A stretch of 64,000 nt of DNA. Source: Rhizophlyctis rosea. Its lineage: Eukaryota; Chytridiomycota; Chytridiomycetes; Rhizophlyctidales; Rhizophlyctidaceae. The translations under genes were made by a program, and so were the position numbers. Below, in pieces: positions 41,129 to 53,205 of this stretch (within the stretch, counting starts at the first letter, position 1; each line of letters begins with the position of its first letter). Below the pieces are notes generated by a model. The model was given only the letters and a program-made list of their open reading frames with translations. It was not told the origin of the DNA and searched no databases. The stretch is taken from positions 124,001 to 188,000 of the forward strand of contig JADGJC010000023.1 of assembly GCA_027596075.1 (NCBI GenBank), given 5' to 3'.

Positions 41129-43010
41129 ATGAAGTTTAAGAGTGTAGTCGGGTTGTTGTTGTCGTCAGGTAGGGAAGGAGAACTGTTCGGATCCCAAGCA
41201 CAAATGACTCCTATCTCAACGGACGGGATTGACTCTAACTGAACATTCAAACCATGCTTATTGTTGCTCCCTGATTGACAGTCCCCTTCGCATCCCTTTC
41301 GGAAATTCCGGTGCGCCATGGGATCCGTACCGGCACTCGAGTTGCGGTAGAAAAAGTGCCTGGCTGCGATCAATGTCAAGGCGCCCCAGCATGTTTAGCG
41401 AATTGTGCGGACATTGTGGCAGTTGTGCAGGTCGTTGGGCTGTTTGCTGAGAATGGGACGGCGATGGCTGATGTGCTTTGTACATTCAAACGTAAGTGTC
41501 GGACTGGAAGCTTTCACATTTGCGAGGATGGCTGGTAACTAACGATGGCAACACGAACCATGGTGTAGAACCCTCCGGAGTCAACCTACCAGTCGCACCA
41601 CTACCAGGAAGTGCAACAGCAGCAGACGGGTCGTCCTCATCGCCAACTCAGCCTTTGGTCAATCTACCACCGGGAGCTCAGACTGGGTCGAATTCGCCTG
41701 GAAGTACACCAGCTCCCGACGGATCATCTAATCCTCAATCTGGTTCAAATCCTCCGGGAGGATCTGGCTCTGGAGGGTCCAGTAGTTCCGGAACTGTAGT
41801 CGCGCAAGGTAGCTCAGGAAACCCTCAACCACCTGCGCAAGGCACTGGGCAACCATCACAGAACTCACGCGTTACAAATGAACCTTCAGATACCCCAACT
41901 CCTACGAAAAGTGTTGTACCAACTCGTATGTTGTCACTAGTGCGTCGTTGCAAATGTCAACTGTCAAAGCTCAACCACTTTCCCCAACAATTCACAGAAA
42001 ACCTCGTATATCAAAACGCCCCAAACTGGGGCTTCGCTGTCCTCCCAGGTTTCGTCTGCACCACACCACCCATCCTCCCCCCAGAACCAACCAACTGTTT
42101 CGAAAAGAACGTCTACGTCGCCGCAGGCGGCAAATGCATACACTGCCCATCCGGCATGATAGCACTACATACTCAAAGCATGATGTACGTCCAGTGTCAG
42201 ACATGGACAAACATCCTGAAGACATACTACCCTGCTGCTCCAACGACATTTGCTCCTGGGTCGGCAGAGTTTCCCACCGGGTTGAGTGGGGCGGAGTTGG
42301 ACCAGAAGTGTGGAGCAGATACGTTGGTACAGTTGCGGAGTGGAGATTGTCAGGAAGGGTGTCATGGGTGTGGGTGGTGTTGGCCGGAGGATATGCATCC
42401 GCCTGATGTTACTTTCGGGAATTCGGGAACTACGATGACAACGTCGGCGTTCTTATTACCGACAACTGCGACCACGGATGGTGGCAGTGCACTCACCACC
42501 ACCAGCCCAAACCACGGCATCATCCGACGTTCCATCCCGACACACATCGTGACTGACAAACCATCACACCCAACCCCCTCCCGCCCATCCCTCGTGACCA
42601 ACACACCCATCCCCCAACCACTACTACACCGCCGCGCCCCCGCATTGCCAGCAACATCCACAATAACCATAACAAATTTCACATGTCCATCCCTCCAACT
42701 CTCCTCCACACAACCATTCATCCTCTTCGCTAAACGTTCCACAGTGGACGCCACGGTGATCGCTCTCGCAAATTGTCAAGGCCTCATACCCGCCACCGCA
42801 CAGAACATCGCCAGCGCTTTCGGCGATGTGAGCAAGAACGGCACAATCGCGCGAGCAGTGAGTGGGACGCAGTGCGCTAAGGTTTTTGGAGTTGAGGAGG
42901 GGCCGGGTATCGTACCGGCCGCTGGCAAGTCTTCTGCTGGACGGGAAACGGCATGGGGATTGGTGGCAGCGCTAGTGGTGGGATTCGTTGGCGTGATGTT
43001 CAGTCTGTGA
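41129..43010 (+). CDS. Secreted Ser/Thr/Pro-rich surface protein, probably GPI-anchored
   Basis: Four exons (41129-41168, 41282-41491, 41569-41925, 41998-43010), all in phase, give 539 residues. A signal peptide (MKFKSVVGLLLSSVPFA) is split by intron 1. Then come a small Cys-containing domain (CDQCQGAPACLANCADIV), a Gly/Ser/Pro-rich linker of about 110 residues, and a Cys-rich domain (CFEKNVYVAAGGKCIHCPSG, then CQEGCHGCGWCW). A second Thr/Pro-rich region follows. The last 20 residues are a hydrophobic stretch (GLVAALVVGFVGVMFSL) after small residues, the classic GPI-attachment signal. I do not recognise either Cys-rich domain. A role at the cell wall or in adhesion is inference from architecture. 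Confidence 0.8.
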
Positions 43011-43459
43011 AGTGAGAACATCTTCGACTCAGTCAGTCAGGGAATAGACAGACGTCGAGACGGTTTTTCAACACCTTACCCCATAGTTTTCTTATATTCT
43101 TTCTCGAAGACCTCAGCTGTGCTTTTCTCTTCGGTTGTACCTAGTATAATGGATGAAATATGAATGTGTAGATATAGAAAAGTAAGACTTAGAGTGTGTC
43201 TTCACCAGTGTTGAGATTGTGTGATGCTCTATCGCTCTTATAGTTGACTCGAAGGAATTTTTGCGTCTTTTGGAATGGTGGATTGTGGACTGTACAAGAT
43301 GGCCATGATGTTGGCTAATCTGCTCTTGGTTGAATGAGGAGCAAATGACCAGATGTCGACCAACGTCCTCATTTCCTTAATGTTTTCGAGAACAAGAGTT
43401 CGATTTTGTATTGACATCAGCGCACAAGCGTTATAAATTAGTCTACTTTACACTGCATG
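43011..43459. other. Spacer between convergent genes
   Basis: About 450 bp between two 3' ends, AT-rich, with no gene visible. Confidence 0.5.
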
Positions 43460-44006
43460 CTATTTGCCCCATATCACTCCCTCCATTTTATCACTCTTAT
43501 CTTCAGCAACTTCATCCGCCACCACGGTCTCAATACTATCCCTATCCGACTCCCCCTTCACCCTAAACAAAACCTTCATCCCAGCCAACAATACCCCCAT
43601 CCCCGCTCCATTAGGTGCCCACACAAACGGATCCCCAATCGTCAACCCATACATAAACCACAACGTCCCATTCAGAACACTCGCAACCGCCAACGGCAAA
43701 TTAATGGAGGTTGAATTCCTACTCTTCACAACATTGTACACCGTGGACAGCGGTGCGCCGTAGAGCGTTACTAGGAACGCGGTGTTGATGCTTCCCAGCA
43801 GGGTTTCAGCGATTGCCGTGCCGTTTGGGACGATTCTTGTGTTGCCTCAGGTGACGTACCATATATGATCCATGCAACCGAGTTCGTAGCATTCACCACA
43901 AAGGGAAAGGGATTAGAACTGCCGATGTTCTGCTCGGCACAGACTCGTCTGACTGCCGGCAGGGCGCCAGGTACATGCCAAGAGCTGTAATCAAGCCTCT
44001 GTGGGG
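43460..44006 (-). pseudogene. SWEET-type sugar transporter with a one-base frameshift
   Basis: SWEETs (MtN3/saliva family) are seven-helix sugar facilitators. From 44006 downward one reads GLITALGMYLAP, then after a one-base shift LPAVRRVCAEQNIG, NPFPFVVNATNSVAWIIYG, an intron starting GTACGT, then NTAFLVTLYGAPLSTVYNVVKS, INLPLAVASVLNGTLWFMYGL and PFVWAPNGAGMGVLLAG, the second MtN3 repeat. The C-terminal tail is acidic and ends at 43460. The shift lies in GCGCCCTG, where one more C (CCCC) would restore the family motif. The 5' end is not resolved. The gene is either freshly broken or carries a homopolymer error. Confidence 0.75.
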
Positions 44007-44924
44007 TGTCTGAGCATTAGGCGGTTTGAGAAATGCAACATTGGCCGAATGTTACGCACAAGCTCGGCACCACGTATGTCAGTGCGATGTGGCATGTTTG
44101 TGAGTCGCACTTCATTGCTGGCGATGTTGCTCTGGGTGTGAACGTTTTGCGATGAGATGTTGGAGGGATTGATGACTACATTCAGTAAGTTCAGTATGGT
44201 GTCCGAGGTGGATGACAGGCGCTTTGCTGCTGGGAGGGACCATTGTGAAGCGGCCACCTATATGAATAGAAGGGTTCCATTGAAGAGCGGCCGCACGCCT
44301 TCAAGTTCACACACTGAACGGTGGAGCACAGCCGGCGCCTAGCGTACATCTTTATCTGCCAAGATTTCTGACGGATAGATCGTAATGCAAACGCAGCGCG
44401 TCCAACATCCTACTCATCCTATCAAATTGAAGATATGAATCTCCTTGTCCGGACTTCATTTTCTGTCTTTTCTCAAATTTTGCAGAATGTGTGGGGAGCC
44501 GTAGCCCCAACGCGCTTGGCAACAAGCCCCAGCCCATAGCCTGTGGAAGTGGTTTCGATTCGCATGTATGTTGCGAAGACATTGGCAGCGTGATTGTGCA
44601 CAGTGCACCATATGGCTCCGGGTGCCTAGGCCATCAGCTGCCCAACGAAAAAAACGACAAAAACCGTAGGGTCCTTGTCACCTTGAGGAAAACTTCAAAT
44701 TTCTTGGTGGACCCTTCAGTCAGTGAGTGCCACCAAACTCAAACGGGAGCTTTATGGGGCAAAAGTTTCCTTATTGAGCATGAGCGCTTTTTCAAATTGG
44801 TGTTGCTGCGCCTTCGGTGAAAGGTTAATACCGGTAGGATGAGACCCTGGCGTTCCACTCCATCTCTTGTTCCCAAGCTTTCATAGTGACTTGCCGCGGG
44901 TGAAGAACACCAGGGGGGCAACTA

Positions 44925-45376
44925 TGGCAACATCCAAGTCGACGACACGGGCTCCGTCATCACAACCTCGGAAAGCGACTTGGTCTCGCTGGACCCCAGC
45001 GCCAAACCGCCATCTACCACTGTGCCGTTGGCCTCCATGAGTTGCAGAATGATTAACTTATTCATACTATGGGCAATGTGGGAAGGAGGTTGGCTCAGGG
45101 TGGTACAGGTGTAGCTAAAAGGACTGCTGTCAGTAATTCCGACAAGGTGTCGTTGCTGTGAACAAACCCACCGAAACTGCATCTAAGACGACTCATACCT
45201 CAAGACAAAGGAAACCGCCATTTCAATCTATGAGACCGCCCCCGGGCCCGAAGAAAGCAACCCCGTCATGACCGATACCGGAACTTACAAGGAAACAGAC
45301 CTGCGAGCAAATCACTCTACTCACTCTGGACGCTACGGCGCTAACTCCTTCAATCCTCACCACATTACAACATGAT
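44925..45376 (+). pseudogene. Possible last exons of an unidentified gene (or a relic)
   Basis: Two open segments look like protein: NIQVDDTGSVITTSESDLV followed by SLDPSAKPPSTT (from about 44932), and after a possible acceptor at 45188, SYLKTKETAISIYETAPG onward to a stop at 45376. They could be the hydrophilic tail of a membrane protein. I find no upstream exons. Low confidence. The rest of 44007-44924 and 45377-46383 shows nothing else. Confidence 0.25.
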
Positions 45377-46383
45377 CATTAGTATCATTGGTTTGGTACA
45401 TGTGGTCATAAATGCTTTTCCCTGTGCAGGTCTTCGCTAATGGGAGTTCCAGCAAAGAAACATTTAAAAAGATCAAATCTGTGAAACACAAGCTCAAGCT
45501 CAGCAGATCATAGCAACAAGACTACTCTACTGCTTACAATACTCCGTTCCTCATTCAAGTCATCTGCAAAGGATGTATCCTCTCCGATAGGTATCTGAGC
45601 CATCCAAAGACTAGTGGACACCCTTCCGTGACCCACTCACACCCCCTGTTGTGATTCTGGACGCGCACGGAGCCCGTATATTTGTTCTCATCTGACACAG
45701 AGGGGGTAGAAATCATTGCGTTTTGACATGGAGTCAACTTAGAAGGGTTGAGCGCTAACTAGACACATGGTAGATTCCTGACACTGGCTTTTCAGCTAAG
45801 CGCAAATACCAATTGTGGGAACCAGCGGTTCCTCGGGTACCAAGTTGAATCATTAATGCGATAACACTTCATCAGTAGGGTAAAACTAACCTATCTCATA
45901 GTTCTCATGACGGTCTAAAGCCAGCTCATGTTCCCTACTGGCGGGTGGAGATTACCTGACGCTTTGAGAATTCTGCTTCTCAATGATAGGAAGGGCCGAC
46001 ATTGAAGGATCAAAAAGCAACGTCACCTGGCCAATCAATGATTTAGGAATGCAAGAGACGGAAAGGAGTTTACACGCATACACCATACGATACGATCACC
46101 TAAAACAGACGACCATGTTCCACCCCAGTACCCTACTCCAACAAACAATGACAAATTACTTCCTGAACTCCAATAACAGGAAAATCGAACTTTGTAATTG
46201 ACACTATACAAAAGAAGAAGAAGGAAGGTCTACATACAAAGGCAAGGAAAAAAGAACAAGAAACGGTTCGTCTATCAAGAAACAGACGATGCCCCACCAA
46301 TAATGTGAAGAAAACAAAAACAAACTATCAACTGCAACACCCTATACTACAACATCCAACACACCCCTCCATCCCATCCCCAT

Positions 46384-49300
46384 CTAAACCCCACCAGCAC
46401 TCCTAACCGGCTGCTTCCCCTTCCCCGCCTCCCTAATCTTCTCCCCCCACCACCCAGTCATATAAATAGCACTACACGTAAACCTAATAAAACTCAAAAT
46501 CGCCACACTCCAAAACAAGAAAGTCAAATACGGATTAACACTATTCTTCACATCATGGAACAACTTCTGGTTCGTAAAAATAATAATCAACACCGCGTTC
46601 GTCAACACCCACAGCAACACCACCCTCGTCCGGAACTCCTTAAAGTAGTCTTCCTGTGCCGTTTGCGGGTTGACTTTTTGTTCCGCTTTGTCTTTGTTGG
46701 TGCGGTTTAGTTCGAGTTGGTTCGTGAATTTTGTGTAGTTGTCGTCGACGTCTTCTTCGTCGACGGGCATTTCGACTTCAACGATTTGTTTGCCGTCGGC
46801 GGTTTTCTTCACGACGACGGCTTCGAGGGTCGGGGCGTTGTCGCCCTTTGTGCCCCAGGAGACGTCGTGGAGGTTGCAGACTGGATGCGGAGAGAGTGAG
46901 TGTTAGCATATCTTGAATGGAAGACAATCAATCAACGAACATGAAATACTCACAAGCATAAATCATGAAAATATTGATATAAACCGGCAACAAGATCAAA
47001 TATTGCAACATCGACGAGAAGCAATGCCAAGGATCCAAATGCATGATACTGGAGATGAAGTAAAGCCCGTACGTCGATCCAAGGGAGATGACGATGTCAC
47101 GGAAGGTTGGGGTGGCAAAGAAGTAGGCGACGATGTTGGTGTGCTTTTGTGAAATGTCGTTGCTGGCGGCTACGATGGCGAGTTTGATTGTCCAGAAACC
47201 CATAAAGAGCATCAGGCACATGATGAGAGCGAAGAGGACGACGATGCCGTAGTAGAGCATGCGGGAGCCTTGTGGGCGGTTACCTGATGAAAGCGAGAAG
47301 TTAGCATCCAAGACTCCGGTAAGATATGTTCAAGGCCGTTTTGTTTGCGTACCAAGAGAACTGATGAAGACCGTAATGATGGCGAAGATGTAAATCAATC
47401 GGATGACCGTGAAGACGGTGTCACCATGCGGGTAGAAGGGATCCGTCTCTGAGTTCGTTCCCTCTCCTTCTTGCCCATCTGCCACATCGAAGAGGAACTA
47501 ACCGGAAAACAACATCAATGTCAGCAACTAATTCCATCAATCCACCCCGCTCTGCGGCAGTAGTATACCCACATGGAAAGCCAAGTAAAAGTTCGCAATC
47601 GAGAACCAACTGAACAAGATGTTGATCGCGTTGTACAAGAACTCGACACACAGCCAGAATTTCCGGATGGTGGAGTGACCAGATCGAAAGATGTACGACC
47701 AGTGGGAGGTAGCGTGGACGGCAGCGAAGAAGGACCCGTTGAGCCACCGACGACGTTGGGAGATCAGTTCGGGGAGGGAGTCGGGTACGTCGGTTTCAGC
47801 ACGGGCGGACTTGACGTATCGGAGAACCCATGATGCACCGCGCTTGGTGACTAGTTCGAAACAGAGGATACGATCTTCGGCCTGTTGATTGAATGTGTTC
47901 AGTCACGATAGTTCCAATCTTTCGGCGTTCCTAGCAGCTAAGCCAACCTACCAAGTACATGTTCGCAGCAAAGATATTCGAACCGCCATGCATAGTCTCA
48001 CCCTTGAAGTAACACTCCAACGGCGCGCCCTCCAACGCCTGGTACCGATACGCCGAGAACGCACCGGGAAGCACAGAAATGTACCCAAAGACAGATTCCA
48101 GCGGCTTGTCCAAAATATTTGACATCTTGTACTCAAAGTTCTGCGTCGCCACCAAGGGGTTCAACAAGTTCCGCCAGCCCGATCCCAATTCAGCGGCGAT
48201 TTCACCACAGGCTCCACCGACGTTCGGGTCGGACTCGAATGAGCGGTAGAGGTGGTAGAAGGATGTTTTGGTTGGCTTGGTACCAACGTCGAGGAGTAGG
48301 CATACTTCGGGGTCCAGGATTTTGCAGATGGCGTTGAAGAACCATCGGTGAGAGTTGATCTGAATGTGTCGCCGGATGTCAGATCATATGCATGTCCACA
48401 TTTTCGTATCAAGTCCTCCGTACCTTCTTGGCGTTCTTCTCCTTCAACAAGAAAATGACCTGCGTCGGCACGAGCAAACTCTCCGTCCCGCGGAGATGCA
48501 GCTCCCGATCCACTCCCACTTGCGTTGTGTACTCAAAGATGTGCGCGGTGACATCCTTGCCGTTCACAGACGCCTTTGCCAAATTGTCGGCGTAGACACC
48601 CATTACACCAAGAACTGAAGAGATAAACATTCGTTTTAGATTTTGAGGTGTTCCATTTGCGTTTGTCATGGGATGACAACTTTTCTCACCAGTCAATACT
48701 CGGGGGTTGATCTTTGACCGACCATCAGACACAACCACCACCACGAAGTTCTTCCATCCGTCCGGACCCCAACTGTATTGACACTCGTCACTGCAGAGAT
48801 ATGCGATGTTCTTCATCGCTGAGAGCATGGACTTTGTGAAGAGATCGTCATCTTCGTTGTACCTGTGGAAAGATTCAGCTAACCATTCACAGCATAGATG
48901 TCGCCAGGAAACAAGGCGCAACTCACATAGTCATGACCAAAGCAATCTTGGTATACCGCTTGTATTGCCTTTGACGAAGACTGTAGTGGTCTGGGAAGTT
49001 GTTCGGGTTGCATGTCGCTGCGGTATATCTGTTGCAATTTCGCAGGTAAGAGTTCGACCAGCACCTATTTTCCCACGCTCCCAAGTAAACAAACAAAAAA
49101 GACCCCAAAAATAGTAAACAAACCTCATATGCGTAAACTCCTCCCCCTGCGTATACTTTGCGTTCTGCAACACCTTTCTCGACACCGGCACATCGATAAC
49201 AAAGTTTCCAGCACCAGTCAGAGCAACTTCCTTCATAACCGTCTTTGCTCTTGTCGCTCCGCCCCGCCCGATGTCCTTCCCGTATGGTCGTCTGAAAAGT

Positions 49301-49488
49301 TTGAACAGGTTGGGTTAGAGATGAGTATTCAAAACGAGTGTCTCGTTTGGCTGTGAGAGTTATGACACGCCAAATGGCAGTGCCAAGACCATTTTTGTTG
49401 TTTGTTGTGCTCACCCTGACACGCTAGTTCTGGAGCCCATTTCATATGAGTGGTCGAAACCCAATAGGGGTTCTTCGGGTTTCTCCAT
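46384..49488 (-). CDS. Chitin synthase (division 1 type)
   Basis: Polymerises UDP-GlcNAc into cell-wall chitin at the plasma membrane. About ten exons on the minus strand; the first are 49488-49415 and 49291-49124, and the last ends at 46384. The N-terminal region is short ([14 protein letters not shown]). The conserved sequence then runs: [51 protein letters not shown] (donor-binding Asp), [21 protein letters not shown], and the signature QRRRWLNGS at about 47,700. Multiple membrane helices follow, then [10 protein letters not shown] and two final hydrophobic segments ([16 protein letters not shown]). All catalytic motifs are intact. Missing myosin and cytochrome-b5 parts place it in the classes I-III group. 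Start chosen because it opens the conserved N-terminal exon. Confidence 0.94.
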
Positions 49489-50734
49489 CGCGGCCTGTTA
49501 TGCGGGTGTGTTTCAGACTATGGGAGAGTGCGTGCGATAAGACCGGAGGGGTCGGAGAGATGTAAATAATATATATGTGAGTGGGATTGGTGCAGTTTAT
49601 GTGCTAGTGGTTCGTTCAAGTGTGTTCTGGGAAGATGCAACCCCTTCTGAAATATTTGAAGTGTTGAAGCTTTCACAAAGCCCCTTTCGTAGCGATATTG
49701 TCAATGCCTCTCTCTTCCATGTAGTTGTGTGTTACCGTCAGGACCCTCCGTTGTCCGTTGTGCAAAAGGAGGCGCTGCTGGCCAGAGTGGTGTAACTGGT
49801 CTTGCAAACGTGATTCGGATCCATCCTGGTCGGGCCCAGATTGCATTAGCCACATCTCAGCCTCATCGCCCAAACCTGACTGCTTCGTTCTCTCCGTCGG
49901 CCACCCCGCCAAAAGCTTGTAATGCAAGAGCGGCAATTGTATCACCGTCATCGGCGGACTGGATCAATACCCAAAAATGTTCTTATTGGGAAGGCATTGC
50001 CACTCAGGGTCCAAGTGTTGCTTTTGAGGACATTTGCGTTCTTATATGTGCAGCTTGACACCAATGAAGCTGTAAGCTGTCTGTACTGTCTTAGTGTTTT
50101 TGAAAGCCGGAACGACAGCTGCGTAGATGCAAATGTCTTTCGATTCTTTTGCTGAGTGAGCCTCCAAAAAGCCTACCTGCAAACATGGCCTGATATCCAA
50201 ATATGCTATACATTGGCCCCAAGATGCTCATTGATGGCTGAAACTTTCTGCAGGCAGTATGGTTAAGCACTAATGCTCAATGCGGAGCACTGTTGTTGGT
50301 GTGTGGTTGACCAAGCACAGCTGTCTTTGCAAACAAGACAAATGTGTGCCCATTATAGGAACAATATTTACAACCAGTCCACGTTTGTTTTCAAATGCTA
50401 CATTGGCCCTACACATGCATCAATGGAATGGGGATAACTCAATTTTGTAATAGTCTACCATTCTTTGCATGTGAAGTACCATACATGAGTGGTCAAGCAA
50501 TGTTCTGTCCTTTCACAGTCTTTCACTCACAAATGGGCCCTGAAATGTTTACGTCATCCATCTAGCAGCACCACCAAATTAATGTAACACAAGTCACGTG
50601 ATTCATACCGATCGCCACCGAAGGACTCGGAAGAAAAGCGGCATAGTGCTTTGTTTCATTTTCCTTCCCTTCCTTTCTTCAATTCCAAGTACAGTTTTTT
50701 CTACGCATCCACACCGATTGCAATGTTTTTCCTC
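49489..50734. other. Intergenic region
   Basis: Upstream flank of the chitin synthase gene. Open frames near 49,580-50,060 have no recognisable content. No repeats noticed until the hairpin array at 50735. Confidence 0.5.
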
Positions 50735-51957
50735 CTCCGAACCTATGCCCGGAAAGGGGATAGGCGGTAGTCGATGTCGAACGATGCAAACGGGGTGGAT
50801 TCGTATAGTTCTTCCCATGCTTCATTGAGTTGGCAACGTTTTCTTGCACTGAACCTATGTCCGGAAAGGGGGTAGGTGATAGTGGACGTGGATGTTGCTA
50901 GCTTGGTGGTGTATGGTGTTTCCTTCGTGCTTGTTCGGTTAGCAACGTTTTCAACCACTGAACCTATGCCCGGAAAGGGGGTAGGCGGTAGTGGTCGTGA
51001 ACGTCACTAGCTGGATGGGTTCCTTTCTTCACCACGTGTCTTGTTAGCACCGTTCTCAACCACTGAACCTACGCCCGGAAAGGGGGTAGGCGGTAGTGGT
51101 CGTTAACATCGCTAACTCCGACTCGTGTACACATCACATGCTCCCATACATACAAAAGTGTCCGCACATATATCACAACTCCACAAACATCCCTTCAATC
51201 ATTGAGCCACGTGCCGGCAGCCGACCGAGGCGGTAATGAAAGAAGGATGGACGTGAGTTGAACCCAATGATATACAGTTGCACAGTAGCTCGTCTTACTC
51301 ATAACGCTCTACTGAATCATTGAGCCGCGTGCCGGCAGCCGACCGAGGCGGTAATGCGAGAGATCCAAGTGAAAGTCGAGGACGTATCTCATGCACTGCA
51401 GTCAAACCCTTTCAGCAAAGTCCTTAACCCATTGAACCCAGTTTCGGAAGACGGTCTGGGCGGTAATGGCGCGATGACAGAGCTGGTAGGACCAAGACTC
51501 CAACCTACCACACTACTTTTCCCTCGCGACGTTCTCAATCTCATTGAACCTGATGCCCGAAGACGGTCTAGGCGGTAATGGTGTGAGGATTGACTGGGAG
51601 GAACGTGTGGTGTCGAATCTTTGTTTACTCTTCAACCGTCTCTTTCGGAACACTGAACCTGCACTCAGAGAGGGTCCAGGCGGTAGTGTGATGAGGGATG
51701 GATGGGGACTTGACATCTTCTTTCTTGAACCTCGTCCAGTTCACGACACACTCTTTGAACACTAGACCTGCACCCAGAGAGGGTCCAGGCGGCAGTGGGA
51801 TGAGGGAAAGTTGCAGAACAGACGAGATTTAAACACTTCGATCCATACACACCTCACCGAGTTGGTCTCTTGCTATGCTGGCATATCTTCCCTTCCACAA
51901 CGTTGTACTTTCCACCTTTTTGAACGTAATTTCGGAAGACGGTCTAGGCGGTAATCG
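50735..51957 (+). ncRNA. Array of 11 imperfect hairpin repeats with compensatory base changes
   Basis: Eleven copies of a roughly 39-nt core start near 50735, 50846, 50956, 51061, 51200, 51318, 51430, 51542, 51651, 51760 and 51917, mostly 105-118 nt apart. Read 5' to 3' each core has: outer stem CAYT, internal loop GAA or GAG, inner stem beginning CC, apical loop (GGAAA, AGAGA or GAAGA), inner stem ending GG, internal loop CGGT, outer stem ARTG. Outer pairs covary (CACT/AGTG in seven-to-nine-like copies, CATT/AATG in others). Inner pairs covary too: CCTA/TAGG, CCTG/CAGG, CCCAG/CTGGG; ACTC/GGGT beside ACCC/GGGT. In copies 2-4 the stem extends outward (GTTAGC/GCTAAC in copy 4). The conserved parts are GAACC and GGCGGTA. 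Strand and transcription are unknown; I list + by the reading given. Confidence 0.6.
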
Positions 51958-52227
51958 AATAAGGAGTCAATATACTTGGAAGTGTTGATGTAGTCAACAA
52001 GCGAAATCCCATACTTGTGGTTGTGTTGTTTTTGTTTATTTTCATACTTGTTATGCCCCAACGCTTCCCGTTCCATGTTGGGTCATCTCCGGAGAGTTGA
52101 CAGATACGGAGAGACTTACACTCATAAATACGTCAAGCTTGCATAAACCAATATCCATACTCCGTCGTCATCCTCCAGACTCTTCCATACTTTCCAACCT
52201 TCCCTATGCTATGCTCCAACATAATAT

Positions 52228-52415
52228 ATGACACCACACCTGCCGGTCGACAGAAGATGACTTCGCAGGTTGGTGATGTTCGCGAATGTCGATGGAAGCA
52301 AGAACCTTTGTGCCCCATCTTTGATGCCCCATGTCAAGACATGCTACACAACACAACACCTGCCAGTCGATAAGATGACTGCGTACGGTTGGTGATGTTC
52401 GTCAGTGTCAATATA
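52228..52415 (+). repeat. Two further copies of a related stem-loop element
   Basis: Copies near 52,230-52,292 and 52,354-52,414 share CACCTGCC, a GTCGA stretch, AAGATGACT and GGTTGGTGATGTTCG, spaced about 122 bp. Each can fold with CACC/GGTG-type ends, and the second has CAGTC/GACTG inside. Spacing and the GGTTGGTGATG end recall the 11-copy array upstream, so they may be distant members. The span 51958-52227 shows nothing else. Confidence 0.5.
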
Positions 52416-52723
52416 AGCATGTTGAGTCCGTTCCGGTCATCATTCACATCCAAAAACCAGCGTAAGACTTCACAATCCGCAATCCTCCCAATGTAAACAA
52501 ACTCAGAAACGTCCAACAAACCCTCCCACATATGTATTCCCACCAACTTCGCGTTTGCCCAACGCCAACACACCCAAGTAAACGAACTTACATCCATGTC
52601 TCCCCACCTTCGACACATACAAGTTCCATACACAGCGTCACCCTCGCTCCCTATCACATACATACAACGCGATACATACATACACTCTCAACACAACCAG
52701 ACGCCCATATCACTCAAACATTA

Positions 52724-52803
52724 TGACTCCGGAAGAGATTCGAACCCTCTCAACACCAGTGATCAACAAACACTGATGCCGATTCCCCGACGGAACCGGA
52801 GCC
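52724..52803 (-). other. tRNA-like sequence (copy A)
   Basis: Minus strand: GGCTCCG pairs with CGGAGTC (one G-T) and an A follows. A T-arm-like part contains GGTTCGAATC, a good B box. The middle arm is an 8-bp stem CATCAGTG/CACTGGTG with a 9-nt loop containing TTGTTGA, which would give anticodon GTT (Asn) if it were a normal loop. The D arm is an unusual 6-bp hairpin (GGTTCC/GGAATC). It is too long in the anticodon arm for a standard tRNA. A second copy at 61230-61308 preserves the pairing with different bases. Confidence 0.5.
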
Positions 52804-53205
52804 AGAAACGCAGGGGGCAGTGTTTCAAGCAAGGCGAGGGAGCGGGGTGGGGCGGGGTGGGAAGGTGGGGGGTGGGGGGCGGGGTTCTTCACACTCACAT
52901 GATGCATTGCATGACAGCGTTGCGATCACGTTCTAGCTTTATGGAACCAAAGTGCTTATGTCCTTGTTCACCGATGATGGTTGTATGTTGGAGGTGGAGA
53001 TGTGAGAAGGTGGGATGAGGGAGCCGATTATTGATGGTTTCGGAAAGGCGGTGATGTTGCGGGTTGGAAGTTGAGGTGGTGACGAGACGGAAGTTGATGT
53101 CCGTCATGACGCGAGCCATGATTCTCGGATAGAAGGAGGTAGAGGGTGGACTGATCCTTGATGTTGTAGTCGAAAGGGTTTGGCAAGTTTTACATGCCTC
53201 CACGA

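Noticed and set aside
50735..51957. CRISPR array
   Set aside because: Repeats are diverged, hairpin-like and in a eukaryotic genome; spacers are long, partly conserved and there are no cas genes.
50735..51957. Hammerhead or twister ribozyme array
   Set aside because: One copy has CTGATG followed by GAAGA, but the hammerhead core (CTGATGA plus GAAA at the correct places) is missing in all copies, and the twister core is not present either.
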